Shown here piece after piece: positions 13,021 to 26,344 of a DNA stretch of 64,000 nucleotides; within the stretch, counting starts at the first letter, position 1; the number at the start of each line of letters is the position of its first letter. Made by a program: the position numbers and the translations under genes. This DNA is from Burhinus oedicnemus (Eukaryota; Chordata; Aves; Charadriiformes; Burhinidae): the NCBI GenBank assembly GCA_008921705.1, contig VFFE01007836.1, positions 1,351,602 to 1,415,601 on the forward strand, written 5' to 3'. The notes below the pieces were generated by a model. It worked only from the letters and a program-made list of their open reading frames with translations, was not told the DNA's origin and searched no databases.

Positions 13021-16000
13021 CAGAGCTGTCACATCTAAATAGATACTAATTCTGCATCACTTATTGCTGTATGGCACAAACTGAGATTTAGTAGTATTTA
13101 TTACATGTTGCAAAAGAGGCTACTATAATTCTAGACTTAAGTATTCCTATAAATGCAAATGGCTAGTCCTTGTCCCCCACTCCAATAACTTCCACTTTCT
13201 CTCCGCAGAAATGCCTTGCCACTTCTGTCACTCTTACGTCCTCTGCTGTGACATCCCAATTTGAGTGGGTGAGAAAGTATGTGTGCTGGCTTCACGCTGC
13301 TCACCTCGCCAGGCTAACAGGCACTCCAGGAAACTGAATTGCAGCGTAGAAGCACCTGAGCATCTGACTCTGTTTAAGCAAGTCAGCCTTGATGGATCAG
13401 AATTCAGTACATGTAGTTAGGCGTTTTTTACATTTTGCAGCCCAGTGCATCTTGCAGTACTGGTATTAGGAAGGTTTTTTCACTGTTAATGAGATTTCTC
13501 TATCTCCCTGCCCTGGAGAAGGCAGTATTGAGTCTATTGTCATTTCACTATGTTGGTTTCTCTCAAACACCTATGTAGTAACGAAATGACTAGGAGTATG
13601 GAAATATTTTATCTGTGTACCACATGGCACAGATACATCTAACACGCCTTTGTAAAGAAGTCTGTAAGTACAACTTCTATTTTACAGGTGGAAAAAATAA
13701 TGCATGTATACTAGAAGAAAAATCTAAAAGGATTCTATAGTCCTGTCATTGTCATAAAAAAGTGTTTGTCACCATTGCAAAATTAATTTACAGTTGTATA
13801 AAAGAAAAATGCTTTCCCCAACAACCCAAAACCTGTTATCCACGCAGCTGGAAACTGCTTTGAGGTACAATGGTAGGCCCAAATAGAGGTTCTCATATTA
13901 CCTATGATTTTTTTTGAGACATTTGTGCATAGAAAGAGTGAGGAACTAACATTTTTCAATGTTTTAATGGTGCAATTAATGAAATCCAAACTCCAGATTA
14001 ATAGTCTGCATACAGTTTTGTTCTATTTAAGTAAAGGTCAACTCTTCAATAGTCCTTTTCATATGGAAAATATTGTATTTCTGAGGTTCTCTGTAATTTA
14101 GCTAATGTAAAGACTTTTACCTAGAACTAAGATTTTGGAAACAGATTTGCTAGTTCACTGCAGGAATGCTCTGCAGAACACAAATTCTGAAGATATTTTA
14201 GGAAAAAAATTTTAAACTATGTTTATTGAGAAACATCACAAGACTATAAATTCATACATCTTCAGTATGTTAAACTTTGTAAGACACTCTATGACACCTA
14301 ATCTATGAATGGGATCTAGGAGGACTCGTGCATTTCGTTCTGCCTGGGACTCCAGAGGTCATGTTCCAAGCAGTGTACAAAGTGTGAAATAAATTAGATG
14401 AATGCTGAAAACAGATTTTCTCAACCTTGTACATACTTCAGATCATTATCTCCTGTGTGGCTTTTGACAATGTACTTATCCGATAGGCACAAATTCATTG
14501 CTGACGTGACATTGAACCAATGGCATTGGAATAAACTTGGATCTGGATCCCGTGTCTTAATGGAGATGCATAATATTTACCTGATAGGAATGTTGTGAGA
14601 GTAATTCTTGTACAGTCAAGCAAATAAAAGTTTTGCTTATGACAAAAGTATGCTAGCCTATCCAAACAAATTCTAATGTTCTATGCAAAATGCTTTAATT
14701 CTTTTCCTTCTGGCCCAAATTTAAATTAATAAAGCATCAAGAGACCCTAATAATGAAAAGTGTAGACTTTTCTCTGTCAATTGAATCAACATCTTCAAAA
14801 GATTTAGAGCTTCTTTAGGTCAGAAAGCTTGGATACCAATTATCTTCCTTAAAAATGGTTACGGTGATAGTAATACAATGTAACATACAATAGTTGTCAC
14901 ATTGCAATACATCGAACTAATGAACCGATCACTTCAGACTTCTTTCAATAAACCTGTATGAAACAATTTCCAGTTACACCTGCTCAGGTGTGGATGGAAG
15001 GGATACTGACAACTTTTATGCTGTGAAAGGGCACATTAACTACATGAGAAACAGCACAACTTTGCTGAGGCAGAAATCTCTCTCATTCCCACTTTTCTCA
15101 GTGATTCCTGACCATACTGCTTAAATAATGGTTTCATTCCTATGTCCAACTGCAAAGGAAGAACGGCTCACCCCCTCTGCTTGTGCCTGCAGGCCAGCAA
15201 TAGCGTAGGTAGCCTTTAGTATCTTACCCCAATTTGTGAGTATCTATGAAAACTGGTTTTATTTCCTGGATGACCACATTAACTTTGTTGACCAGCAGAT
15301 ATAAATTTCCACTTTCCTTCCTCATTTGCCCTTACAGCCTTCATACAGTGGAAATCTTTTTTTACTGTCTCGATGGCTGCTCAACAAAAAGAAATGCCTC
15401 TCCAAACTGCTGGAGTTCTGGGACTCCCTTTTTCTTAAACAGGGGCAGACAGCAGATGGGAACTTGAAGAGATTATTTGAAAAGAAACCTCCAAGCTTTG
15501 ATTACTAAACAGATAAAGACACTCTGAAATGATATTTTGTGTGGTTAAAAATAGAAGTGCTCATGTCTTAAAGCTGTTCAAAAACATGCCTGAACCGAAG
15601 GGGCCCCATTAAGCTTGAGCGTAATTGACTGTAGTCTATGGATACCCTTGGTGTTACGGGTATCTGCTTACATCAGTACTGAATTTCACCCAGACTGTGT
15701 TTGGAGTGATGAGGACTATAAAAAGTTATTATATATGAAATGCTATGTTGTGTCACTATCACACTGCTACAGCCTGTAAATTCACATTGATCTGTATAAT
15801 AAAAGATGTTTACAGCAGCAATGAACTCAATCAAGCACTTGTTTGCTGATATATAAAAAAATAACAAGCCATCTTGCTGGGCGTTTGATTTCCAGGAGAT
15901 AATCCCAGACAGTACTCTGAAGATTAGAGATAGAGGAGATAAGAAGCTGTGACAGGCTGGCAGTATCTGCCTGAAACACCATCCCCTATTAGCAGGTGTT

Positions 16001-17921
16001 GGTGCTGCTGGGAAGCTGTTGCATGGATTTTGCTAACGCAGTGAGCAGATGGCTTATTATAAAAGAAATGGGTGTTGCTCTTTGAAGCAAAAAATACAGT
16101 TGGATTGAGAAGTCTTGTAGTGAGAATCCTGAGGGAATATAAAGTATAGGGAGGGAACTTGAGCTGAACCTTCTTTCTTCATTGGTAATGTTTCCTAGTT
16201 AGTCACTAAGAAATGCGTGATTTTTGACTGCACAGACTATGTTTGGACATAGTTTTATAGCAAGTGGGAAAATACACCTGTTCAGAAAAAGCCTAATTAA
16301 CTACTTCGTAAATATATTCCAAGATGAATGTTGTGCAAACGGAAGAAAGCACACTTGGAATAGCTAAGTTTCATATTATACAGCTATTTGCTGGTCCTGT
16401 TTCAAATCTTTTGAACTTCATGATTTTTACTTTTAGTGTTTTGAAACTCTGTCTTTTTGGCATTCCCCAATGCTAACAGTTGCATGAAGATACAACCTGT
16501 TTCAAAAGTAGAGGCAAAATGCAACTTCAAGTTTTCTGGACCATATCAGATTTTGTATCCTACTGCTATTCTGTAAGCTGATGGTGGAGTGGACAGGAGA
16601 AGCAGGTTTGCATTTCAAAGCCTATTTTGTGATTTTGTTCAAAGACCAATATTTTTTAGAGAATTTAATTATCCTCTTTGTAATTTGAAGAAATTGTATT
16701 TACTGACTTTGAGATGGATTACACATATGCAGCATTACAGTGCTCGTCATTATTCAGGGAGTATGTTACTAATAACAGGAAAGGTGAAATAGGAACTGTG
16801 CTCTAATAAATAACCATTCTCTGAAAGATAGGATTGATCTGATTGCTCCTATCGTTCTTCTACTTCAACAACTAAAAGTCATAAAGGTACCCAGGATTTC
16901 TGGATGGAGAACTATTAAAAAACTAAGAAAATTTGTAGAAATATGTAGATTTCTGAGAAAGCACATTCTTCCTGATCTCTAGTTTTCTGTTTGACTATGT
17001 TTGTTTATTTGCGAAACTCATAAGATGATCTTCATGCCATAAAAATGTATTTTTATTGCTAGTTCTATTTACAATAATTATCTAGGCACATCTGTTGTCT
17101 CAAGTGCATCAATGTTCAATGTTTAAACTAGCTTAATATTAAAAATAAAACTCTATTTAATGCTCCTAATCAAGCATCTGTGTATTTAATAATACCCTGT
17201 TTGGTTTCTTACTAAATGTTGTTAGCTCTAATGTTTCAACATGAAGGTAGGAAGTACCATCTACTTTCAGAGTGATTCAGAATGCAGATCACAATAAAAA
17301 AAGTAAATCTGATCTGCTTCTGGGAAACAACAACTAAAAGCACATTCTGGAAGAGATTAATGCCTCCTGCCTCCCAGGAATGGAGATGAGAAAAAGCATT
17401 TGTGCTGTCAGGCCCTGGTCTTTGCTGGGAGCTGTGTCATAGGTTGTGATTTCCCAGCTGAGACCAGCATCTGTTTGTACCAGCCTTCCTCTGGAAGCTG
17501 CACCTTGGAAGTGAGGTTGTTAGAAAAAGCCTCCCAGGATCAGAGCAAGGGCACAGTCATATTGCCAAGCTCTGCGTTTGCCTGTGAAGTATAAAGCTCC
17601 AGCTGGGTACAATCTCTCATCATAAATTGTCATTTGTGACTTGCTGGTCTTCCCACTATACAACATAATTTGCTCAGCAGAGAGGTGCACCTCAGACTTT
17701 GGGGTGTAGAGACCTGATTTAGGGTACAGAATGCGGACACAGAACTAAAACAAAGCAGGCAGGGTCTGCTGTAGGCAGATCTGCCGTAGCAAGCTTTGAC
17801 CTGGAGATAACATGCAACGCATGTAAACCTTGCAATGGTTTCATCTGCAGTCAGTGGCAGCATTCCAAATGACTAACGGAAAGAAAATCAAACCTTCCCT
17901 ACAAGCATCCTGTAACACAGC

Positions 17922-17941
17922 TTTCTCACAGCTGTGAGAAA
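17922..17941. repeat. 20-bp perfect palindrome with central E-box
   Basis: The 20 bases TTTCTCACAGCTGTGAGAAA are identical to their reverse complement with no spacer. The centre is CAGCTG, a class of E-box bound by bHLH dimers such as TFAP4 or myogenic factors, inside the longer symmetric CACAGCTGTG. It lies about 1.3 kb upstream of the CpG island. A binding function is inferred only. Confidence 0.75.
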
Positions 17942-19046
17942 AATAAAAAAAATGCTTACATGGGGACAAGCTTAGATTCCATTGCCTCTGCTTTAGCCTG
18001 GATTTTCTTTCATTAAAATATAGATCTGTCCCTTACCTACACAAACAGGCATGTGAATTTCCATGAGATTAAATGTTTGTGGGCAGAAATTATACCTCTG
18101 CTTCTTTTTCTCACAAGCCTAACAAATATTTGAGTGGTAAATAAATGATAATTTCCGTGTATCAGTAAAAACCACAATGTAAACTGTAACTAAACCCAAT
18201 GAAAAATACCATGTGTGTAAAGAGTAAGAAATTCTTCAACTTTACAGGCTATAAATCCATACCACACATGAGAAAAGAGTTTGACATCTCTCTAGGATTC
18301 CCTAAAGGATTTTTTATGCAGCTTCCTTATCATTCTAGTATTTGCAAGAAGCCCACAATCTGTTCCTATTAAAATATCAGCTTATCTTGCAAGATGTTAA
18401 ATTAGAGCTAAAAACATAATGCTGATCAAGTTGTAATCAAATTTTCAACCAACTTGCTTCACATCATTTAACATTGTCAACTTTCTCCATTCCAGTTCTT
18501 TCTGACCAAGAAAAAGCAAAATTTAAACTAAGCCTACTGAATATATTTATGCCTAACTACCTAAGAAAGGTAGTTGTAGAGATTCTCATGGAAGGTCTAT
18601 TTTAGCCAAGAGATCATGCAGAAAAGGTTAGACTGAAATCAGTTTTAAAGGTATATAGCAGTTAGCAATGTGCGATGTAAGAATGTAATAGTATGAATAA
18701 TGTAAGTTCATTAATTGATAATACGGAAGAAAATCCAAACATTAGCAACCAGAATAAGTCAATAAAAGATTACAGCTTGTTCTACGGCAAACATAAATCA
18801 GCCTAAATGCAATGCCATGGTGATTTCCGCTGCTTTTGAATCTGGCTCTTAACCTTGGTAAACAGACAAAGAGGATGCTACATAATCTATTGAGGTAATG
18901 GATTAAATTTCAGTTGGACTTTTATTTATTCTTTTCAAAAGATTTTTTTTAAAAAAAGATTTTTATTATTTTGCTAACATTCTTTAAAATCTTTATTTGA
19001 CAAATGTTTCTCCTTTTTTTAATCTTTAATCCATTTATCTGATTAG

Positions 19047-19054
19047 GTCACGTG
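19047..19054. promoter_or_regulatory. CACGTG E-box upstream of CpG island
   Basis: GTCACGTG fits the USF/TFE3/MITF class of E-box. It lies about 150-200 bases before the CpG island starts, a plausible proximal promoter position. Single short motifs occur by chance, so occupancy is unproven. Confidence 0.3.
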
Positions 19055-19204
19055 CCTTACTCTAGGATGTGAAGTATTTCAGGAAAAGACTGACACGGCT
19101 CTTTTAGAGAGACAAACAGCAGTTACGCACACAGGAGTAAAGACATCGGTTGTAAGACCAAAAGGGAAGGGCGAGAAAAAAAAGTGGTTTGAAAACGCCT
19201 ATAA

Positions 19205-20990
19205 ACCAGCACAGACGCACGGATTTCAGCAGGTGACGACAGGACCCACGGAAGCGGCCGTCTGTCCGGCGGCCGCGCTCTGGCGGCTCCGGAGGCCCTT
19301 CCACCTGCCCCGCCGCAACCCGCCGCTCCCGCCCGCGCAGGCTGGAGGTTCCCCGCCGCTGCCGCCACCGAGTCCTGGGGGCGGCGGGACGGGCTCCCCG
19401 CACACCACGGCGATGCCCGCTCGGTGCTCCCAGGCCAGGGGGGAGCGCCCGGCCCGCGCTGCCCCGGCCTGCACCCCCTCCCCGCCCACGGCAGTCCTCC
19501 GCAGCGGTCCTGAGCCGCTTCCCGTCAAACCGGAGCCAGGCCCCGGGGTCCCGTCGCCCAGAGGTGACCGGGAGGAGGCGGCCGCGCCCGGCCCTGAGGG
19601 CAGCCCGCTCCGCGCCTCACGACGGCCGCTCGCCGGCCCGGGCCGGTGAGGCGCTGCCCGTGCGGTTGCTAGGTCCTCTGCTCGCGTCCTCGGGGCAGGG
19701 AGGCAGCGCGGGCCGCTCCCACCGCGAGCGGGAAGAGGGAGGGTGGGGGGGTGCCCAGCGACCCGGAGGGGCTGGTCCCCGCCCCCGGCGCTGCCTGCCC
19801 CGCTCACGCTGACAGCGCCCGCCTCCCCTCAGGTGATCTGCTCGCACGTACCTGCGTGGGAGGGTCCGTCCTCCCCGCCCCGCCTGGCCGGCCGCCGGCG
19901 GGTGCCCCCTCGCGGGGAATGGTTTCTCCCAGCTGCCCGCCGTAACCTCCCGCTCCTCCTCCCGCTAGTGCCCGGCTCGGCAGGCGCCGGCTCGGATGCT
20001 GCCGCCCGTGAGAGCCCCGCCGCGCCGCCCGTGAGGCGCAGCACGCTCCGCCCGGCTCGGCCTGGCCCCGCCGCAGCCCCGCGCCGCCCGGGAGGACCAG
20101 AGTGCTTGGGGGCCTCCCACCCCCCCGACCCGACAGGTAACGGTGAGGGAGCGGCGGGGCGCTCGCCCTCTCCGCCTGCGCTTCTCCTCACCCGCCGCCC
20201 CTCGGCCCGCCGCCTGCGGGGGACGTGCTGCCGTCCGCGGGGGCGCCTTCGCCGGGGAAAGGCGGCGGAGAGGCTGCCCGTGGTGATTCAGCATCGCCGC
20301 CCGCGAAGGAGGGGCAGCGGGGAAGGGCAGCCCAGCCCTGGGGGCTGCGGGTGCCGGGGAGCGGGCAGGGACGCTGGGCAGCCGCGGGGTGCGGGTCCCG
20401 CTTGGAGCCGTGCCGGAGCGGGGTCTGTCGCCGACTCGGGGCGATGCTCCGGGGCTGGAGCGCGGGGGAAGGGCAGCCGGCCCCCGCTGCTTCTCGGGTG
20501 CCCGGCCCGAGGGCGTGCGGGCTGCGGAGAAGTGCTGTCCGCAGAGCTCCCCCCCCCACCCCGCCCCGATCCCGCAGCCCTCACCTGGGGCGGCGGCGGG
20601 GCCCGGGGCTGCGGCGCGGGCGGGACCGCGCGGTGCCGGCGAGCAGCGGCCCCTCGGGAAGTTTCCTGAAGGCAGCGGGCAGCCCTCGTGTTGGGAGGGG
20701 AGGGTAACTGTGTGCGTGTCGCAGTGTGAGGAACAGCGAACAAGGAGGCGTTTCAGGATTAAAGGTATTAATTTTCCCCCCCCCCCCCCCAATTTTGCAT
20801 GCGGAGTCCATCATCTGTGCAGGTCGTATCGCACGTACGGCAAGGTCTCTTCGGAGCCAGTTAAGGTTAAAACGGGATCGTCTGTTGGCGGTGGTACCCG
20901 GTGGAAGCTAAAATGTAGAACAAGTCAAATCTCCGGAGATGCAAGTCAAATATCTCCCTGTGCTTTCTGCGCTTAGTTCGAAGTCCGTAA
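19205..20990 (+). promoter_or_regulatory. TTLL7: CpG island, probable TTLL7 promoter and noncoding first exon
   Basis: GC content and CpG density rise abruptly near 19,205, stay very high to about 20,720 and tail off by about 20,990, while the surroundings are AT-rich. GC-box sequences are frequent, for example CCCCGCCCCGCC at 19873-19884, and there is no clear TATA box. This is the only large CpG island in the window and lies upstream of the TTLL7 start codon exon on the same strand, so it is the best promoter candidate. A consensus splice donor, CAG|GTAACG, with exon end at 20136, could close a noncoding first exon, and a second donor-like ACG|GTGAGG follows six bases later. The transcription start cannot be placed from sequence. 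Long open frames here on both strands reflect the scarcity of AT-rich stop codons. A divergent transcript on the minus strand is possible. Confidence 0.8.
20776..20790. repeat. C15 homopolymer
   Basis: Fifteen consecutive C, giving G15 on the minus strand, lie at the downstream edge of the CpG island. The minus strand could form G-quadruplex structures. The length is prone to slippage and sequencing error. Confidence 0.9.
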
Positions 20991-21212
20991 TCTGTGGGAT
21001 CTTCATGAATTTCTGCTATTGAAACCACACGTAATTGTAAGCAAAGGGAAAAGCAATTGATGCTGGAATTTGAACATACTGCTGAACTCTGTGGAACTGA
21101 CTTAAGGTCTCAATATTGATCACTTTTATTCCTTTCTTATGTATTTGTGGTTTGAGTACCAAAATTAGATACTATTTCTTCTCAAAAAAGACCCTAAACC
21201 AAGCAAGCACAA

Positions 21213-21230
21213 CCCCCCCGCCCCCCCCCC
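21213..21230. repeat. C7-G-C10 tract
   Basis: Seven C, one G and ten C follow each other, so the minus strand has G10-C-G7 with G-quadruplex potential. It lies about 430 bases beyond the C15 tract. Confidence 0.9.
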
Positions 21231-21732
21231 AGTATACTTTTCTGCCTAAATCCTTCATTAATTTTATGTACCAGGGTGCTAGTACCTATCTAAATAGTAG
21301 TCAGAGAAATCCTCCTGGTTGTTCTCACAATTGAAAGACTAGAAGCGCTTTTCTGTGTGGGAATCAGTTGTCCCCCAAATTCTACAGTGTATCTCAAAAT
21401 ATACAGTGACTTGACATCCATAGAAGCTTTTGCCCCTGTTTTAAGTACTAGAATGTAGTTTTTAATAGAAATAGAATATGTGTCAATGCTACTTTGAACA
21501 AAAAATGACGGAAGCAGTTATTATGCCAAGGGTTTTCCTACATAGTGAATAAGTATCCCTGACATATGGAAGTATTTTTGAGGCCAGATTCTCTGAAGAC
21601 AAATGTTGTAAAGGTTCAGAAAATTACATGAGCTATTTCATACAGAATATGGAATTTCTTTCATAAGGAAAGAATATGTTTTTACCTGTAGGTATGGGCA
21701 GTATTATGCAAGAACGTCTAGAACAATGGTTG

Positions 21733-21736
<4 letters not shown>

Positions 21737-21776
<40 letters not shown>
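21737..21776. repeat. T40 homopolymer
   Basis: Forty consecutive T are present. As poly(A) on the minus strand, this could mark the tail of an old retroposed sequence in the segment to its right, but that segment was not recognised. It could equally be an expanded T tract. Confidence 0.9.
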
Positions 21777-21780
<4 letters not shown>

Positions 21781-24700
21781 AAATGCCCCCTTTCTATATT
21801 TTTGATGGTTTAGATACATTCCACATACTTCTGAAGGGATCTGCCCACCAGTTTGGGAGTGTTAGAAGAGGCCAGGAGATCAAGCCTGTCAGCAGTTATT
21901 AGGTAATTATTCCAGTAATCTAGCAATCATTTTAGTAATTTGAGGCTCAGGTTTGCAAACAAATAAGTGTTTGTTCCCATGGTCTTCCAAAGCTAACAGT
22001 CTTAAATTGGCAGTGTAGATTAAGTTGTGGACAAGTCTGAAGTACTAAGAGATGAATTTGTCAACAAGCAGTTAGACACTAAACCATCTTAACCATCTTG
22101 CAATCTTTTGTATAGTTATAATTTTTTCTAAGGTCTTTATAAGATGGTATGTTGATAGTGAAAGCCAAAATATATTTTTGAAGGTGAAATGTGGCAGACT
22201 AATGCTGACTGCCAAACGTGCTTGCTCTGAATTGTCAGCATCAAGAAAGACTGAAATATGATTTCTTGGTTTGAATCTCCATCTGTGGATATTTATGATA
22301 AATTTAAAAAATCTCTGTAGGATACATATGGCCAATGAGTCATTTCTTAAATTTCCGTGTTTTCTAATGTTCTGGGTTTGGTTTTTTTTTTTTTTCCCCG
22401 CCCAATGTTTTAAGGTTGTATTAAGGAGTATTTTTGCATTTAATAGATACTTGCAGATGTCTTGTACAAATTGAGAACACATTAAGGATGGAAATCCTTA
22501 GGAAAGCAAGAAAATTGGAATGAAATCTCGATGTCTGAAATAGAGAATTTGGTAACATTTCCCAAGCTACCTTGCGTCTGCTTTTATAAAGCTTCTGTCT
22601 TGTCTTAAAAAATGAGCATAACAACATGTTGCCAGATAGTTTTTTGTCACTGATGTTTTTTAGTTTTGTGCTATAATTTTATCAGTGCAAAGACAGCTTA
22701 TTGAAATCAACAATGCTTATTTCTCATATCTGTAAGTTTCTGCAAACCTTCAGAAAATTTTGAGTCTTATTACTGCCTTGAAGTGTTGTGACTTTTGGGC
22801 CAATCCTAAATCATAAAGACCCTGAATTGTATCGATAGGCTTTATATCAGTCCCTGAAGAAAAAGACGAATGCTTCTCATTCTACATTTTTGATGAGGTA
22901 TTTCCATCATCCGGAGTTGACACAGTAACTCTATAATGGTCTGAGGGGGATGGGAATAGTTGTATTTTCCTAAAAGAAGGCTAGAGTCTGTATGAAGATA
23001 GTGGGAGTTCATTTTATTTGGAAAGATGTGTACAAACTGTCGAAGATGAGAAAATTCACTGCAAGTACCACAGCGTACACGTTGGGGGATATTAGCTGGA
23101 TTTTGGTTTTGCCTTGTGAACTTTAGGATATTTAGCCTCAGATTCACTTTTATTTTTTACACACCTAGGAAGTCAATTGGGGCCATTTGACTTCCGGCAG
23201 TAGGATTCAAATGGCCCTTATTAAGCATGAGGAAGCTCTTCAGAGCTCCATTAATGCTTACCTAAACCCCTGCCAGAATGGTACTTTGCAGCTACTTCTT
23301 TTGCAGACATTATGCGCTTCCTTTAACGTTTACTGGAACCAATGAGCCTTTTTAACATTAATATTTAAAATACTAATGTATTTTAAATTTAGAATGGAAT
23401 TCGTTGATGTCCTCTACATTGATGGGTAGCAGAATCATCTGCAATTGAGCATGGGTACGGGAGAAAAAAAACATTGTGACATACTGAAGCAGTCAACCTT
23501 TGAATCTGTTAGGTATTAGAGCAAATCTTCCTGTTCCACAGTAGCACCCCTCTTGGAACCAGAAGCTTTTTCAGACCAGGAGGTTCCATAGTGCCTCGGT
23601 CTACTCGATACTCTTCTTTGTGGTGGTGAATGCAGGAACCTACGGGTTCTGTAGGGGTGAAAGTCTTAGCTTTTTGCTTGTTCCCAATGTTCTTCCTTGC
23701 CTTCCTCTTAAATATTTGTAAAGCTGTACAAAGTAGTTTTAAAATACTACTACATTAATTTATATGTATGTATCAACATTTTTGCTCCTGCCTTGAATTC
23801 CATGCACCAGGAAACAAGCACTAACATAACAGAATAAATTTTTGGTTTTGTGTTTTAAAGGACTAAATAAAGCAGGCATAATGGTTCTTGCCTTCAATAT
23901 CAGTTTTAGTCCGAATACAGGATCTCCAGAATAGAGACCAATGTATATAGTTGTAATATTTCTTTTTCCAATGTTAAAAATGTAAGTGCAAATAGTTTAG
24001 AATGTTAAAAATATAGATGTCCATTTAAAAAATATCTTTGCTTCAAAGGCAATATTTAAGAATATAATTTTTTTTTTTTTTTGATAAGCATTCATCTCTG
24101 GGGACACAGAAACAGTACTGCTTTATGGAGAGCCCAAATAAACAATAATAATAATAATGAAAGAAATACAAAAGGAAACAACATTCTGATTTAGGACTCA
24201 CTTTTCACTTTCCTTTTTGTGGAGTAAGTGGCATGCCAATTCCCACTTAAATTTGTATTTGGTTTTGGAAGGATTCCAGATTGAAGTCTAATAGGTACCA
24301 CTGCTCAAGTGCACCTTAGATGGCCACTTTACTGTTAATTGATAGAAAAACCAACTGCCTAAAAGGATGGAAGTGCTTTACGCTGCAGTTCAGAAGGCCC
24401 TTCTGGCCAGTGGTAGTAACAGAGTACTAACAGTCACTCTTAAGAAAGAAAGACTAGATCTGCTTTTCATATATAACAAATGCTACAGAAAGAATTGCGT
24501 GGGGCGTGGGCTTCACAGTTAGACACAGCAATGTGTTGACAAGTTTATTTTCATCCTTGCTTAGTAGCAAAATGCTAAATATATTCTTCTTTGGTTACAT
24601 TAAAGTATGTTTCCTTCCAACTTTGTCCTTGGGTTGGCATGTGTTTGTTTTATTTTTAGCGCTTGAAAACCAGCACAGTAATATCCCTATAGGGTGCAGT

Positions 24701-26344
24701 GGAAGCATTGGAGTATAGCATGAGAAAATGAAATCAGATGCTTAATACTGAATTCATGCAGATGAAGAGGCAAAGATCTAGATACTGTTTATGAACACAA
24801 AAAAGAGTAGACTGACAGGGCAGAAGATTGTGAGATTTGATGGGGAAATTGCTCTTATTTGCTTGCTCAGAATGGACTTTCTTGAAAAATATAGAAAAGA
24901 GCTATGTGATGGAAGTCTGCATTTTCTTTGCTTTTGTGGGTGGTTGTCATGTGTTTAGCGTTAATTGAACATGAAATTTCTGTGAATTGGTTATATTGTT
25001 TTATTCTTCCAGGCTTATCTTGATGGGGTGGGGAGTGGAAAAAATGTGCTAAAACACTTTATATGAATTATTGATGGAAGAGATCTGAAAGATGTGCAAT
25101 TTATTCACCCAGGAAAAAAACACCTTATTTTATTTCATGTGGCTTTTTAGAGAGATATAATATTATCCTAACTTTTTATCTTTATGTCAACCTGAAGTCT
25201 TTGAAAGACTATAAATTACTAGTGAGCATTAACAATTAGGCATTAATTTGAATAAAAGATTTTTTGCTTAAAAATGAACAAGAGTGATGTGAGAACATGA
25301 TTTTGGTACGTTCTGTACCATTTTAAAAATGGAAGCATTTTTCTGAAAATAATGTTTCTGAGGATGGAGAGGATATATTCAGTAAGTAAAATAAAGCATT
25401 ACTGCATGATGAGACAGGATCAGTGCTGTTTTGGACTGTTACAAGGTCTTCAGTAGAGTTGGGAATCTTGTAGGATGTTGACTCTGAGCAGCATCCACAA
25501 ACAAAGAAATAGAAGAAAAGTAAGGGAACAATACAGAGTTAGATTTGGAATTTTGGACGCAATTTGAGAAATGATGCAGTTAATGACCCCAAGCAGTTGC
25601 TTAAAAATGCCTACATATTACTTTCCTCTGTTGCCTCTAGTTATGAAGAGAAAATGAAAGGACATTATGGCCTTCCTGCCAGAAACAACACTCAGGAATA
25701 CGAACACATATAGGAAGCAAGTCTTTGATGTTTTCTGAGAGAATGAAATAAAATTTATGAGAAATGAAAATAAAAAAGAAGATATATTCTTGTGCGTAGA
25801 TGTTTGAGCATGTCTGATGCAGAAATTCAGCACACCATTTAGGTTCATTGATAAAGAAGAAACACCTCTCAGTCAGTCATGGGACATGCACGTATAATGC
25901 TGTTAGAGCTGCTTGAAGATAACAGATTAATGGTCCAATTGAGAATGGCTCTCTGCAACAGCTGGATGTAAGAAAATTGGAACCAAGACAGTATGAGGAG
26001 CCACAGGGAAAAGTCACCTGTGGGAAGAGACTCAGGAGAGATGTCCAGATTTCACTACCAATTCTGTGCTTCCACACGAAATTGTGTCTCATTTGGTGGC
26101 AGTGAGTTTCCTCCCATCATTTCCCACTGTTTCAAAGTCCTTGAATTCATCTGTTCTTCAATTTTGGAAGATGTACATGTCCAATCATGGCCAGGCTAGA
26201 GGCCTTAATCCTTGGTTGGTTTTTTTTTTGTTTCTTTGGTCATTTTTTGTTTATTTTAAGTAGAGTGAGATTTTCATGCTGAGCAACTTGAATAGGAATC
26301 ATCTCACCAATGTTTATATGTCTACAATCCAGATACCTGCAGCT

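Larger units (their letters stand above)
13021..19204. other. upstream intergenic DNA next to the TTLL7 promoter
   Basis: AT-rich sequence with no recognised exon. It contains the 20-bp palindrome at 17922-17941, T/A-rich tracts around 18940-19020 and an E-box just before the CpG island. It may hold proximal regulatory elements, but nothing in the sequence proves that. Confidence 0.55.

Noticed and set aside
19226..20976. Long overlapping open frames on both strands (up to 308 codons) in the CpG island
   Set aside because: They are rich in Gly, Pro, Arg and Ala, occur in several frames at once, and are explained by the scarcity of AT-containing stop codons in very GC-rich DNA. No domain is recognisable.
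22072..22482. Minus-strand open frame of 136 codons
   Set aside because: AT-rich, with low-complexity lysine/asparagine stretches and no similarity I can recognise.
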